Of a DNA stretch of 22,677 nucleotides, positions 6,037-14,404 are shown piece after piece. Positions within the stretch are counted from its first letter, which is position 1, and the number at the start of each line of letters is the position of its first letter. A program made the position numbers and the translations under genes. Where the stretch lies: assembly GCA_034430275.1 (NCBI GenBank), contig DAOUEW010000377.1:1-22677 (forward strand). Direction: 5' to 3'. This DNA is from JAUVXJ01 sp034430275 (GTDB lineage Bacteria > Chloroflexota > Anaerolineae > UBA7937 > B3-Chlor). The notes below the pieces were generated by a model. The model searched no databases, was not told where the DNA came from, and was given only the letters and a program-made list of their open reading frames with translations.

Positions 6037-7992
6037 CTATTCGGTCAAGCTCACCGAGTATTCGTAGCTCGCCATCTCTGTCGTCGAAGGAGCGAGAGCC
6101 GAGATCACCAGCACGACCCTATCGACCGTGCTCCCGAAGTCCTCTATCACGAGTCTCCCCTGCTCGGTCTCCCCCAGCTCCATCTCCAAGACCTCTGTAT
6201 CAGACCCGAAGGCTATGGCTTGCACGATCCAATCCTGAGGAACTACGTTGCTGGAAAGCAGGAAGCCCTCGGCACCCCATCCATCTGGCGACTCAGCGGC
6301 GTAGCTGTAGCCGAGCTGCGGAATGGCGATGTCATCTACGCAGAAGCCTGGATCGTTGTATGCGTCATCGGTGACGTAGTCGAACCGAATCAGCACCGGT
6401 TGGCCGACGTAGGGTGTGAGGTCCATCTCTTCCTTGACCCACACGGGGCCTGCTCCGCCACCGCTGGTACCCGTGTATCCGTGACCGAAGCTATTGCCAT
6501 ACTGGTTGCTCTCGGTCGTGTGCTCACCCTCCAGGATATGCCAGGTCTGGCCGCCGTCAGCGGACACGGACACATACGCGTAGTCGTAGTCATCCTCAAT
6601 ATCGTACCAGGTCCAGAACTCCAGAGTGGCCGCCCCCAGACCAGTGAGGTCGAACTCTCTGCTCAACCACATGTTGCTGACGTCCCCCCTGTTGGACCAC
6701 CATTCGTATCGCCCACTATGGGGTTCGTTGTCCACTAGCTTCACCTGAGTCGAACCGGCGAACTCTACGACCAGGTCTCCACGTCCAGACCCCAGTTCTA
6801 TGTAGTCAGCAGCGTACTGGTGGACGGTGCTCGAGCGCGTATCGGGATACCTGCGATGCTCGTGGTCGATGGCTGCCCCATACGGTAGGTCGAGAGCCTG
6901 ATAGCTGTATCGACCGTCACCCACTGTGGTGTCGTTGAGGAAGTTGGCGACCAGCCAATCTTTGAAGACGTCGCTGGACGCGAGATCGAATCCATTCCTC
7001 GTCAACACCTCGTCGAACCCTGCCATGCCGTCCGCCTCTGTTGCGGTCAGTTCTCTCGTCAGCTCTGCACCAAACCGCTGCACGAAGTAGCACACGAACA
7101 GATGCGAGGCTTCATAGTGCACGCCGGCCTGCTCCATCTCATCCGCCCAAGCGGTGAGCTGTGTGTCTGGCTCTGAAGGAAAGCCAAAGATCCAGGCACC
7201 ATACCCATTCAGAGTCTCCGCGGTCTGCGCGCACCCCTCGTTGACCCAGGTATCCTCATTGGGATCGACGTTCCAGTGTATCATGTGCTGGAATTCGTGA
7301 GCGACATAGCTGTCGAAAAGGTCCGTCCCAGGGGTGGCCGCGGCGGCGTTGATGTAAACTATCTCCTTTTCGTTGCTGAACGGATTGATGCTCCTGGGAT
7401 ACTCGTCATAGCTGGAATAGTAGCCACCGACGCTTGGTAGGTCTGCGTTCAACACGTGGATGCAGACATCATTGTCCACGCCGGGGCTCCATTCGGATCC
7501 GAAGTAGCTGCGGTTTGTGGGATAGATGTGTTCCTCAAACTGGTGGGCAGACGCCTCTATGCCCCTCTGAGGCAGAGACAGGCCGTCCTGTACCCACATG
7601 CATACGTGGGATGTGGTGTAGGCCAGAGTAGCCTCTATCGTGATGTAGGAGTCCGAGAGCGCCTCATCGTTCACCCAGAAGGTCTCTCGCTGCCCAATCG
7701 AGTAGGTGGGCGAAGTCTCGTTGACCACCCTCGCCACAGGGCCGGTGCCGCCAAACCGCTCGACCAGACCGTACAGAACCCTCTCGGGGATGGATGTCTC
7801 GCGCAATGACTCAGCAGTGGACAGCGAAGCCTCGCCCACCGGTACGCGCGACACAGTGGGGGTGATCTCTGGCTCCTCCAGTGAGGACATGACGTCCCTC
7901 ACCACCAGGATCGAGGCTGCGAAGACGTCAAACGCCAGACACACACAAATGCAGATACCCAGTGTCACCAGGGCAAGGACGTACTTGCGCAA
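6037..7992 (-). CDS. Secreted zinc metalloprotease, immune inhibitor A/M6- or M30-like, with MAM-like C-terminal region
   Basis: The 651-residue protein starts with a signal peptide or anchor (about residues 4-27). The catalytic signature is VAHEFQHMIHW, HEXXH at 232-236, with a WVNEG segment whose E252 is a candidate third ligand. The HEFQHxI...NEG arrangement is seen in hyicolysin-like (M30) and InhA-like peptidases. A jelly-roll region at about 425-558 (FDLTGLGAATLEFWTWYDIE, VGQPVLIRFDYVTDD, GFCVDDIAIP) resembles the InhA MAM-like module, followed by a domain beginning GWGAEGFLL. It is probably an extracellular protease; substrate unknown. The start is TTG at 7992 with AAGGAG 7 nt upstream. 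It follows the Ig-like membrane protein by 21 bp and ends at a strong terminator, so the two form a bicistronic unit. The exact peptidase family (M6 versus M30) is not settled by eye. Confidence 0.82.
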   Translation of the reverse strand: MRKYVLALVTLGICICVCLAFDVFAASILVVRDVMSSLEEPEITPTVSRVPVGEASLSTAESLRETSIPERVLYGLVERFGGTGPVARVVNETSPTYSIGQRETFWVNDEALSDSYITIEATLAYTTSHVCMWVQDGLSLPQRGIEASAHQFEEHIYPTNRSYFGSEWSPGVDNDVCIHVLNADLPSVGGYYSSYDEYPRSINPFSNEKEIVYINAAAATPGTDLFDSYVAHEFQHMIHWNVDPNEDTWVNEGCAQTAETLNGYGAWIFGFPSEPDTQLTAWADEMEQAGVHYEASHLFVCYFVQRFGAELTRELTATEADGMAGFDEVLTRNGFDLASSDVFKDWLVANFLNDTTVGDGRYSYQALDLPYGAAIDHEHRRYPDTRSSTVHQYAADYIELGSGRGDLVVEFAGSTQVKLVDNEPHSGRYEWWSNRGDVSNMWLSREFDLTGLGAATLEFWTWYDIEDDYDYAYVSVSADGGQTWHILEGEHTTESNQYGNSFGHGYTGTSGGGAGPVWVKEEMDLTPYVGQPVLIRFDYVTDDAYNDPGFCVDDIAIPQLGYSYAAESPDGWGAEGFLLSSNVVPQDWIVQAIAFGSDTEVLEMELGETEQGRLVIEDFGSTVDRVVLVISALAPSTTEMASYEYSVSLTE

Positions 7993-8013
7993 AGCTGTCT
8001 CCTTGGTGCAGCC

Positions 8014-8742
8014 TCAGCCTTGCCGCACGACTACGGGGACTTCACACGGTGGCGGATAGTTGCCGTCCATGTTCACGACCGTGAGCCTTAGTGTCACTGG
8101 TCCTGACAACTCGCCGGTGTTCCACAGTACCAGCACACCATCCTCCACCACGGAGTACTTCAACTCGTCCACGACGTGGAACTCACCGTTGCCTTCCCCA
8201 AAGCTGAACTCCACCTTGTAGAACTGGAAACCAGGAGTGTTGGCCGTTCCCCTGATCTCGACAACTCCCCCTACCGTCTGGTTCACGCCAGGGTACATGA
8301 TCCTGGCCAGTTGATCAGGACAAGATGCTGGTGCCACGTTGGGGGTGGCAGTCTGCTCCGGGGTGGGTGTCCAGGGAGGCGTAGGACGCACGAGAGACCC
8401 TTTTGTGGGGGTAGCCGTAGGAGGAGACGGCATTGGGGTGGCGGTATGGGTTGGGAGAACGAGGGGCCCTGTGGGTGTACTGCTTCCCACGGCTACAGAC
8501 AGAGTTGGGGCCAGGTACAGATCCACGAAGACCACCAGCCCGATGATAACCAACAGGCCAAGGATGGTGAAGGTCGCACGGTAAGCCCTGCCGGTGGCGA
8601 CTTCCTTCTCGATCGTGAAGAGCGACGCCCCGCGCTCCTTCTTGGCCATGTAGATGACCCTGAGATAGACAAGGGCCGTCAAGCCGCAAGCGACGTATAT
8701 CCAGATGGCGAAGTTGTCTATTAACTCGATTAGTACGGTCAT
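8014..8742 (-). CDS. Membrane-anchored protein with extracellular Ig-like domain (function unknown)
   Basis: The 242-residue protein has two hydrophobic helices (about 12-32 and 58-79) flanking a short charged cytoplasmic loop. A Thr/Pro-rich spacer follows (about 85-135, TPTGPLVLPTHTATPMPSPP type), then a domain of about 100 residues beginning IMYPGVNQTVGGVVEIRGTA and ending NYPPPCEVPVVV. Similar domains occur at the ends of Chloroflexota cell-surface proteins and penicillin-binding proteins and look like bacterial Ig-like folds. I cannot assign a biochemical function. It is the first gene behind a well-formed promoter and is followed 21 bp later by the secreted metalloprotease, suggesting a shared cell-surface role. 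The ATG at 8742 has only a weak ribosome-binding site. Confidence 0.75.
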   Translation of the reverse strand: MTVLIELIDNFAIWIYVACGLTALVYLRVIYMAKKERGASLFTIEKEVATGRAYRATFTILGLLVIIGLVVFVDLYLAPTLSVAVGSSTPTGPLVLPTHTATPMPSPPTATPTKGSLVRPTPPWTPTPEQTATPNVAPASCPDQLARIMYPGVNQTVGGVVEIRGTANTPGFQFYKVEFSFGEGNGEFHVVDELKYSVVEDGVLVLWNTGELSGPVTLRLTVVNMDGNYPPPCEVPVVVRQG

Positions 8743-8766
8743 GGACCTATCTTGGCAAACCCGCCT

Positions 8767-8795
8767 ATTCTACCACGCCTCTCCATAGCTGTCAA
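8767..8795 (-). promoter_or_regulatory. Sigma70-type promoter of the Ig-like protein/metalloprotease unit
   Basis: On the minus strand, TTGACA (8790-8795), a 17-bp spacer and TAGAAT (8767-8772) lie 25 bp upstream of the ATG at 8742. The -35 box overlaps the T-tract of the preceding terminator by two bases. Confidence 0.78.
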
Positions 8796-8826
8796 AAAGG
8801 GAACGAAGAGACTGGTCTCCGTTCCC
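8794..8826 (-). terminator. Intrinsic terminator after purine nucleoside phosphorylase
   Basis: GGGAACG (8799-8805) pairs with CGTTCCC (8820-8826), and GAGA (8808-8811) with TCTC (8816-8819), with a 2-nt bulge and a 4-nt loop. Minus-strand transcription then enters a TTTTT tract (8794-8798). A TTTT run on the other side (8830-8833) could allow weak bidirectional use, but no plus-strand gene is nearby. Confidence 0.82.
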
Positions 8827-8854
8827 TGCTTTTCCGAGGACAGCGAGCGTCACT

Positions 8855-9742
8855 CTATGCCTCGGGAAGCCGCGCCACGATCTCCTTGATCAACACGCTG
8901 AGCCTGGGGATCACTCGACGTCCTGCGTCCAGCACCTCCGCGTGAAGGCCTTCGTCGTCGGCCGTATTCTCCGCCGGCGGCCCGTCATGGTCCGGTATGA
9001 CGTTGCTGATGTGCGAGAGTCCCAAGACTCGCACCCCCTCGTGCCGGGCCACGATCACTTCAGGTACAGTGGACATGCCAACTGCATCAGCCCCGATTAG
9101 ACGCAGAAACCTCACGTCCGCCGGAGTCTCGAAGGTGGGGCCGGCAGCCATGATGTAGATCCCTTGCTGCAACTGCAACCCCACATCGTCCGCCACCGCT
9201 AGAGCCAGGTTCCGCAGCTCGTGATCATAGGCGGAAGACATATCGACGAACCGAGGCCCCAGTCGCCCATCGTTGGGACCACTCAGAGGATTGAACCCTG
9301 CCATGCCCACCAGGTTGATGTGATCGGTGATGAGCATCAAGTCGCCAGCCCGAAAACTCTGCCGTAGCCCCCCTGCGGCGTTAGTTACGATCAACGTACT
9401 CGCCCCCAGCCTGTGAAGAACACGAACCGGAAAAGTGATGCGCTGCATGGGGTAGCCCTCATAGAAGTGCACCCTACCCTGCAGCAGCGCGACCTGCTTG
9501 CCTCCCAGCTCACCCAGGACCAACTGACCCGCATGACCCAGGACGCCGGTTGGCGCCAGGTGTGGGATCTCTGGATATGGCAGCGACGTCGCGCCCCCTA
9601 TTCCTTCCGCCAGGGCACCGAGCCCTGAACCCGTGATCAGCATCACGGACGGCGCACGCGACACCTGGCTTCGAATGTACGAAGCTGTCTCCTCTATCTC
9701 ATCCCACCCGAGCGCCTGTTCTGGCACAATCCTTTCCCTCAA
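8855..9742 (-). CDS. Purine nucleoside phosphorylase, trimeric (family 2) type
   Basis: The 295-residue protein matches the inosine/guanosine phosphorylase family. Visible are the phosphate-binding GSGLG (38-42), QGRVHFYEGYP (88-98), VTNAAGG (119-125), AAGPTFETPADVR (199-211) with purine-contacting E205, VGMSTVPEV (221-229) and SHISNVI (243-249) with purine-contacting N247. Asn at this position fits a 6-oxopurine-preferring enzyme, which cleaves inosine or guanosine with phosphate to base plus ribose-1-phosphate in the cytoplasm. The start is TTG at 9742 or GTG at 9727; both are plausible, and the first lies 5 bp after the preceding stop. It is the last gene of the xerD/PH-protein/PNP unit. 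The adenine deaminase of the window lies about 7 kb away, so purine salvage is represented twice. Confidence 0.9.
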   Translation of the reverse strand: MRERIVPEQALGWDEIEETASYIRSQVSRAPSVMLITGSGLGALAEGIGGATSLPYPEIPHLAPTGVLGHAGQLVLGELGGKQVALLQGRVHFYEGYPMQRITFPVRVLHRLGASTLIVTNAAGGLRQSFRAGDLMLITDHINLVGMAGFNPLSGPNDGRLGPRFVDMSSAYDHELRNLALAVADDVGLQLQQGIYIMAAGPTFETPADVRFLRLIGADAVGMSTVPEVIVARHEGVRVLGLSHISNVIPDHDGPPAENTADDEGLHAEVLDAGRRVIPRLSVLIKEIVARLPEA

Positions 9743-9747
9743 GCCGG

Positions 9748-10398
9748 TCAGAGCTTCTCCAGCAGGGCCTTCTTCTTCTCCTCGAACTCCTCGTCTGTGA
9801 TCGTACCCCTCTTGCGCAGTTCGTCCAACTCCGCGATGAGTTCCGGGATATCCCCGGCGGATGGAGCCTCCTCAGACAGGACGCGCCTCGCTCTGCCCTC
9901 GAATACGTCCAGATCTCCGAGAGCCTCCTTCTGGTCCAGCATCTCCGTCTTGAACCTCACCGGATGAGCAATGCGCCGGAACAGGTTGACTCCGAACTCG
10001 CTAGCCGTGAGGATCTGCACGTCCCCGTAGTTCAGCATCCTCCCCACCGCCGATTGCTCCAGCACCACGTCGTTCACCTTCTCCAGCGAGGAGTCGATGG
10101 AGTGCTTGTTGATGATCCCCTCAAGCTGGATCACTCTCCTGTTAGTGATCACGTACTGCTCGTTCCACCAGTTCAGCAGGTCGACCATGATCCTCCAGAA
10201 AGGAATCACCAGCACCAGAAGCAGCACCAGGGCCAGCCCGTCCAAGGGAGTCGCCACGCTCAGGACTCCAGTGACCAGCAAGATCACCAAGGCCACCACT
10301 GCCCACAGCACCAGCTTGGGGGCGATCACCAACCAATGCTGCCTCTCCTTGAGTACGATCTTCTCTTTCCCGCCCATCAGACCTTCAAGATACCCCAT
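9748..10398 (-). CDS. Membrane protein with bacterial PH domain and C-terminal SHOCT motif
   Basis: The 216-residue protein has two adjacent membrane helices (about 25-49 and 53-71). A bPH2-type domain follows (about 75-150), recognisable by WWNEQYVITNRRVIQLEG and YGDVQILTAS. The C-terminal SHOCT-like motif (about 185-215) reads IAELDELRKRGTITDEEFEE and KKKALLEKL. SHOCT motifs are short helical oligomerisation elements often found at the ends of bacterial membrane proteins. The biochemical role of such bPH/SHOCT proteins is not established. The ATG at 10398 is preceded by GGAAGGAG at a rather long spacing. It lies between xerD and the phosphorylase, with a 5-bp gap to the latter, but no functional link is evident. 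Confidence 0.8.
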   Translation of the reverse strand: MGYLEGLMGGKEKIVLKERQHWLVIAPKLVLWAVVALVILLVTGVLSVATPLDGLALVLLLVLVIPFWRIMVDLLNWWNEQYVITNRRVIQLEGIINKHSIDSSLEKVNDVVLEQSAVGRMLNYGDVQILTASEFGVNLFRRIAHPVRFKTEMLDQKEALGDLDVFEGRARRVLSEEAPSAGDIPELIAELDELRKRGTITDEEFEEKKKALLEKL

Positions 10399-10460
10399 TG
10401 AACCGGAACTCCTTCCAATCGTGGTGCGAGACGCTGCGAGGGTCAGTGCCTCGAGAGCGG

Positions 10461-11366
10461 CTACTTCGCGCGGGGGTGGGACTCGTCGTAGGCCTCTCTC
10501 AGTCGCTCGCTGCTGACGTGAGTGTACACCTGTGTCGTGGAGATACTGGTGTGCCCCAGCAGCTTCTGCACGTTGATGAGATCAGCGTGTCGATCCAGCA
10601 TGTGGGTGGCGAAAGAATGCCGCAGAGTGTGCGGCGTTATCTCAGGGGACAGGCCGGCCTTCTCGACGTATTCCTTAAACACAAGCCAGAGTCCCTGTCG
10701 AGTCAGCGGCCTCCCCCTCATGTTCAGGAACAGCGTCTTCTCGTCGGCGTCCTTGACAAGCTGAGTCCGGCCCTTCTCCACGTAGTCGCGTATCGACGCC
10801 ACAGCCTGCTGGTGCATGGGAATGACTCTTTCTTTGGACCCCTTGCCCCAACAGCGCACGGACGCGGACGCCAGGTTGACGTCGTCCACCCTGAGAGATA
10901 CCACCTCGCTCACTCGCATTCCCGTCGCGTAGAGTAGCTCCAGGATCGCCCGATCTCGCAAACCCTTGGGAGTGATCAGCTTCGCGGCCTCGTCCAGCAG
11001 CTTGTCCACGTCCTGCACCGTCATTGGTTTTGGCAGATGCTTCTTGACTCTAAGCGAGTCGAGGGTCGCTGTGGGATCGTCTCTGATCAAACCTTCGGCG
11101 ACGAGGAAATGGAAGAAGGACCTGATCGCGGCCACCTTGCGGGCCGACGTGGCGGCAGCATACTCCCTATCGCCCTTCAGATACATGATGTAGGAGATGA
11201 TGTAGTTCTTGGCGACTCGACACCAGAGCGCATCTTCGTCGCCGCTGAGCCGTCGCCCCAGGTACTCCTTGAACTGGGTCAAGTCGACGCGGTAGGCGGA
11301 TATGGTGTTCTCGGAGCAACCTCTCTCTCCAGACAGATGTGTCAAGAACTCCTCTATCCTACCCAC
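10461..11366 (-). CDS. xerD: Site-specific tyrosine recombinase, XerD-like
   Basis: The 301-residue protein has the SAM-like core-binding N-terminus (about 1-90) and the catalytic domain with all conserved residues: R151 (ATGMRVSE), K175 (GKGSKER), H246 and R249 (HTLRHSFATHML), H272 (LLGHTS) and nucleophile Y281 (TTQVYTHV). The ending SSERLREAYDESHPRAK resembles XerD/XerC of chromosome dimer resolution rather than phage integrases. It should resolve chromosome dimers at dif near division. The GTG start at 11366 has GGGGAG six bases upstream. Neighbours are not mobile genes, which supports a housekeeping role. XerC and XerD cannot be separated with certainty; if this genome has a single Xer protein it may do both jobs. 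Confidence 0.88.
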   Translation of the reverse strand: MGRIEEFLTHLSGERGCSENTISAYRVDLTQFKEYLGRRLSGDEDALWCRVAKNYIISYIMYLKGDREYAAATSARKVAAIRSFFHFLVAEGLIRDDPTATLDSLRVKKHLPKPMTVQDVDKLLDEAAKLITPKGLRDRAILELLYATGMRVSEVVSLRVDDVNLASASVRCWGKGSKERVIPMHQQAVASIRDYVEKGRTQLVKDADEKTLFLNMRGRPLTRQGLWLVFKEYVEKAGLSPEITPHTLRHSFATHMLDRHADLINVQKLLGHTSISTTQVYTHVSSERLREAYDESHPRAK

Positions 11367-11414
11367 TACGCTCTCCCCGGGGGTCTCAAGTCGGCAGCCA
11401 ACCAGTTGGACGTC

Positions 11415-11443
11415 ATTGTATCACAACTTTCCATAAAGTCCAA
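11415..11443 (-). promoter_or_regulatory. Sigma70-type promoter of the xerD/PH/PNP unit
   Basis: On the minus strand, TTGGAC (11438-11443), a 17-bp spacer and TACAAT (11415-11420) lie 48 bp upstream of the xerD GTG start. The remaining spacer up to queA (11444-11562) shows no convincing further element. Confidence 0.7.
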
Positions 11444-11562
11444 GCGAGCCAAGCCATGATCCAACCACGAAGTACGCCGTCAGTGTTGCACGCAACCAAA
11501 CGCCCCTACGCTCATGGCACGCGCCGGGTGCGTCCATCTGTCTACCGAAGCCTATACAGCCC

Positions 11563-12615
11563 CTACAGTATCAGCATGGCATCGCCGAAGCTGTAGAACC
11601 GATACTCCTCTTTGATGGCCTCTCGATATGCGCGGTCCAGCAGTTCCTTGCCCGCGAAGGCCGCTACCAGCAACAGAAGGGTAGATCGGGGGAGGTGGAA
11701 GTTGGTGATCAGACAATCGACCACTCGAAAGTCATAGCCAGGATAGATGAACAGATCCGTCCATCCCTCGTACGGCGCCAGAACATCCGTGCCCGTGCGA
11801 GGGTCATGCCGCGCCGCCGTCTCCAGCGCACGCACCGCCGTGGTGCCGGCTGCCACCACTCGGCGTCCAGTGGCCCTTGCCTCGTTGACCGCCTGGGCCG
11901 TCTCCCTGGAGACGACACAGTACTCGCTGTGCATCGGGTGAGACTCAGCCTCCTCCTCCCGGATGGGCAGGAAAGTGTCAACCCCTATGTGCAGAGTCAA
12001 GAAAGCGAACTCTATGCCTCCATCTTCTAGCATGTCCATCTGGCGAGGGGTGAAGTGCAGTCCAGCAGTGGGGGCAGCCGCCGAGCCATTCTTGTCGGCG
12101 TAGACAGTCTGATACCGCTGAGGGTCTTCGAGGGTCTTGTGAATGTAGGGCGGCAAGGGCACCGCTCCCAGTGTCTCCAGGAATGGCTCCACAGGTGCCT
12201 CGAACCTCACCAGCCTTCCACCCGACGCGGTGCGCTCCCCGATCTCTGCCCGGACGCTCGTATCTGCCTCCCTGCCGTCGCTCCCGCTGAACTCCACCAG
12301 CCCACCCAGGGGCACCCGTCGCCCCCTGATCAAGGCCTCCCACAGGGTCTCGTCCCTCTTCACCGTGAGCAGCAGCTCCACCTTGCCCCCCGTGGGAACC
12401 TTGTGGCCAAACAAGCGAGCCGGGATCACGCGCGTGTCGTTGCACACTAACAGATCCCCACTGCGGAGGAAGTCACCCAGTTGGCGAAACTGTGCATGCG
12501 TAATGCCTCCATCGTCGCGCCGTAGCACCATCAGCCGGGATGAATCGCGAGGCTCGATGGGATCCTGCGCGATGAGATGCGGAGGCAGTTCATAGTCGAA
12601 GTCAGCAGTCTTCAC
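11563..12615 (-). CDS. queA: S-adenosylmethionine:tRNA ribosyltransferase-isomerase QueA
   Basis: From GTG at 12615 the enzyme has 350 residues, the usual QueA length. It opens with the family N-terminus DFDYELPPHLIAQDPIEPRD (residues 5-24) and shows VCNDTRVIPARLFG, GGKVELLL, YADKNGSAAAPTAGLHFT, LTLHIGVDTFLP and FHLPRSTLLLLVAAFAG. QueA transfers the ribosyl part of SAM to preQ1 in tRNA, making epoxyqueuosine. The longer frame to 12714 overlaps the DUF2905 gene; GTG at 12615 gives a GTGA overlap with that gene's stop, indicating translational coupling. queH, which acts on QueA's product, is three genes upstream in the same run. No clear terminator follows it. Confidence 0.93.
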   Translation of the reverse strand: MKTADFDYELPPHLIAQDPIEPRDSSRLMVLRRDDGGITHAQFRQLGDFLRSGDLLVCNDTRVIPARLFGHKVPTGGKVELLLTVKRDETLWEALIRGRRVPLGGLVEFSGSDGREADTSVRAEIGERTASGGRLVRFEAPVEPFLETLGAVPLPPYIHKTLEDPQRYQTVYADKNGSAAAPTAGLHFTPRQMDMLEDGGIEFAFLTLHIGVDTFLPIREEEAESHPMHSEYCVVSRETAQAVNEARATGRRVVAAGTTAVRALETAARHDPRTGTDVLAPYEGWTDLFIYPGYDFRVVDCLITNFHLPRSTLLLLVAAFAGKELLDRAYREAIKEEYRFYSFGDAMLIL

Positions 12616-12845
12616 TTGCGCAGCAGCCACACGATCAGATTCAGAAGAACCGTTACCAGTATGCTGAGGACGATACCGGTCATGAGCGGGAAATAGCAGG
12701 AGGCATTGCCCCACTTGAGACTGAAGTCACCAGGCAATCGGCCGATCAGCGGGCCCCTGCTCAGCAGAAGGAGCAGCAGACCGAGGCCGGCCAGCAGCCC
12801 ACCAAGGAGCAGCATCAGTCTACCCAGTGTGTCCAAGGGGTTCAT
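12612..12845 (-). CDS. Small DUF2905-family membrane protein
   Basis: The 77-residue protein consists largely of two hydrophobic helices (about 8-26 and 49-74). Between them lies the family core, with RLPGDFSLKWG followed by a YFPL segment and an SILVT stretch, as in DUF2905 proteins. Its function is unknown. The ATG at 12845 overlaps the stop of the upstream glycosyltransferase (ATGA), and its own stop overlaps the queA start (GTGA), so three genes are translationally coupled. DUF2905 genes are frequently found next to queA or ruvB in many bacteria (family knowledge), which agrees with the context here. Confidence 0.85.
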   Translation of the reverse strand: MNPLDTLGRLMLLLGGLLAGLGLLLLLLSRGPLIGRLPGDFSLKWGNASCYFPLMTGIVLSILVTVLLNLIVWLLRK

Positions 12846-14404
12846 TCCCAACCAGACCATCCCTTCCGCCGGTAGACGAACAGAAACTCGAGGAGCGCCG
12901 GATCGTCCGTCCACGCTATCTCCCAACGCTCGTACAGGTCAGAGCCTTCGAGGAAGGCCGCCGTGGCTACGATCAGGTCGGGACCCCGCCACATGATGTA
13001 GTCGAAGTCGAACTTCTCGTGGCCGGGCACTCCTTCCCCCATCGTCTCAATTTCCAGATGTCCCGTATGCACGTCGTTGACCCCGAACATGTCAAGCGTC
13101 TGCAGATCGGCGTAGTAAGGGACCTGGCCCGCTGCGTCCACGGCGATGAAGGTGTCGGCAGGAACGTTGTCACGGAGCCACTTTCCCATGGCCACTCGCG
13201 CCTGCGATGCTTTGCCAGCCTGGAACCCACCCACGTACAACTCGTGCTCACCCCTGAGCGACGACGACCAGAAGAGGATCGCACCGCCAGCCAGCAGACA
13301 GACCACGGCGGCACATCGCAGAGCCAGCATGGTCCCACCGGAGCTCGTCACCCGCCGCACCCACTCCGCCAGCGTCTCGTACACCTCTACGATGCCAGTG
13401 GCTAGCAGGATGTAGACGAACGGCAGTATCGGTACGAAGAACCGGCCTACCGACCAATCGCCGCCCACGTACACGATGTACCCAAGATAGACCAGCACGA
13501 CCGAGAACAGGGCGGTACACCAGAAAGCGAACCGCCGCTTCAGTGCCGCAACCAGGAGCAGTGGAGCCATCAACCAACCCTGATGCAAGCCCGCGAAAGT
13601 GGCAAGATGTCGCAGCCCCCTTTCTTGTTGGGCAGTGCTGTCCTGCACGGTGACTTTGACATAGAAGGTGTTGGGCAGCAGAAAACCGTAGTAGTAGTAC
13701 CTCCACAAAAAGTACGGCAGGTAGAAAACCGCAAACGCGCCCCACCTCACCACGTCTCCCTCAGTCAGCAATCGCCTCTCCGTGATCAGGCGTGCCAGTG
13801 CCTGGTGCACCACCACCACGCCCAACACGAGCACTCCCTCTGGCCTGGTCATCGCCGCCAGCGCCAGTAGAGCACCCGAGAGCAACCCTGGCTTTCCCCT
13901 CCGCCACTCCCACACGTAGGAGGTGAGCGCAGCAAGGATCAGGAACGTGAACATGGAGGTCTCCATCCCACTCACTGCCCACAGGGCGAACGACCCATCC
14001 AACGCCAGACAGAAGGCGGCGATTGTCGGTATCACCGGATTCCCGAGCGAGGCCACGCCGGCGAACCGGAAGACCAGCCACAAGATCCCCAGACCGAAAA
14101 GCACACCCAGGCCGACGGCAATAGGCGATGGATCCAGATCCAACCATAAGAAAGGAGCAATCACTATCGTCCACAAGAAGTTGGTGTATCCCTCCACCCG
14201 CTCACCGGGGTTGAAGACCAGACCGCGTCCGTCCACCAGGTTGTGAGCGTATCTGAAGGAGATGTAGGCGTCGTCCACAGCGTATGCGCCCAGGTCCTGG
14301 TAGTAAAAGGCCTGATGGGCCAGCAGAAGCAGGGAAGCCATGACCAAGTAGAGCCATGGACGCCTGAGCAGGCTTGACTGCACCGTTGCCCCCGACTCAC
14401 TCAT
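12842..14404 (-). CDS. GT-C fold membrane glycosyltransferase (unknown acceptor)
   Basis: The 520-residue protein has about ten hydrophobic segments. Its first extracytoplasmic loop contains VDDAYISFRYAHNLVDGRGL (residues 43-62), with the acidic pair D44/D45 as likely catalytic or metal-binding residues, followed by FNPGERVEGYTNFLWT. This pattern is typical of polyprenol-phosphate-sugar-dependent GT-C enzymes of the protein mannosyltransferase/arabinofuranosyltransferase type. A soluble C-terminal part of about 120 residues follows the last helix. Donor and acceptor cannot be read from the sequence. ATG at 14404 overlaps the queH stop by 8 bp; the extended frame to 14476 runs through queH and is unlikely. 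Its place between queuosine genes looks fortuitous. Confidence 0.75.
   Translation of the reverse strand: MSESGATVQSSLLRRPWLYLVMASLLLLAHQAFYYQDLGAYAVDDAYISFRYAHNLVDGRGLVFNPGERVEGYTNFLWTIVIAPFLWLDLDPSPIAVGLGVLFGLGILWLVFRFAGVASLGNPVIPTIAAFCLALDGSFALWAVSGMETSMFTFLILAALTSYVWEWRRGKPGLLSGALLALAAMTRPEGVLVLGVVVVHQALARLITERRLLTEGDVVRWGAFAVFYLPYFLWRYYYYGFLLPNTFYVKVTVQDSTAQQERGLRHLATFAGLHQGWLMAPLLLVAALKRRFAFWCTALFSVVLVYLGYIVYVGGDWSVGRFFVPILPFVYILLATGIVEVYETLAEWVRRVTSSGGTMLALRCAAVVCLLAGGAILFWSSSLRGEHELYVGGFQAGKASQARVAMGKWLRDNVPADTFIAVDAAGQVPYYADLQTLDMFGVNDVHTGHLEIETMGEGVPGHEKFDFDYIMWRGPDLIVATAAFLEGSDLYERWEIAWTDDPALLEFLFVYRRKGWSGWE

Noticed and set aside
10461..11366. Tyrosine recombinase as the sign of an integrated element
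   Set aside because: The protein is XerD-like, its neighbours are housekeeping genes, and no att-like direct repeats or phage genes were seen.
11444..11562. Possible tRNA or small RNA gene between queA and xerD
   Set aside because: No cloverleaf, conserved T-arm motif or convincing long stem is visible on either strand.
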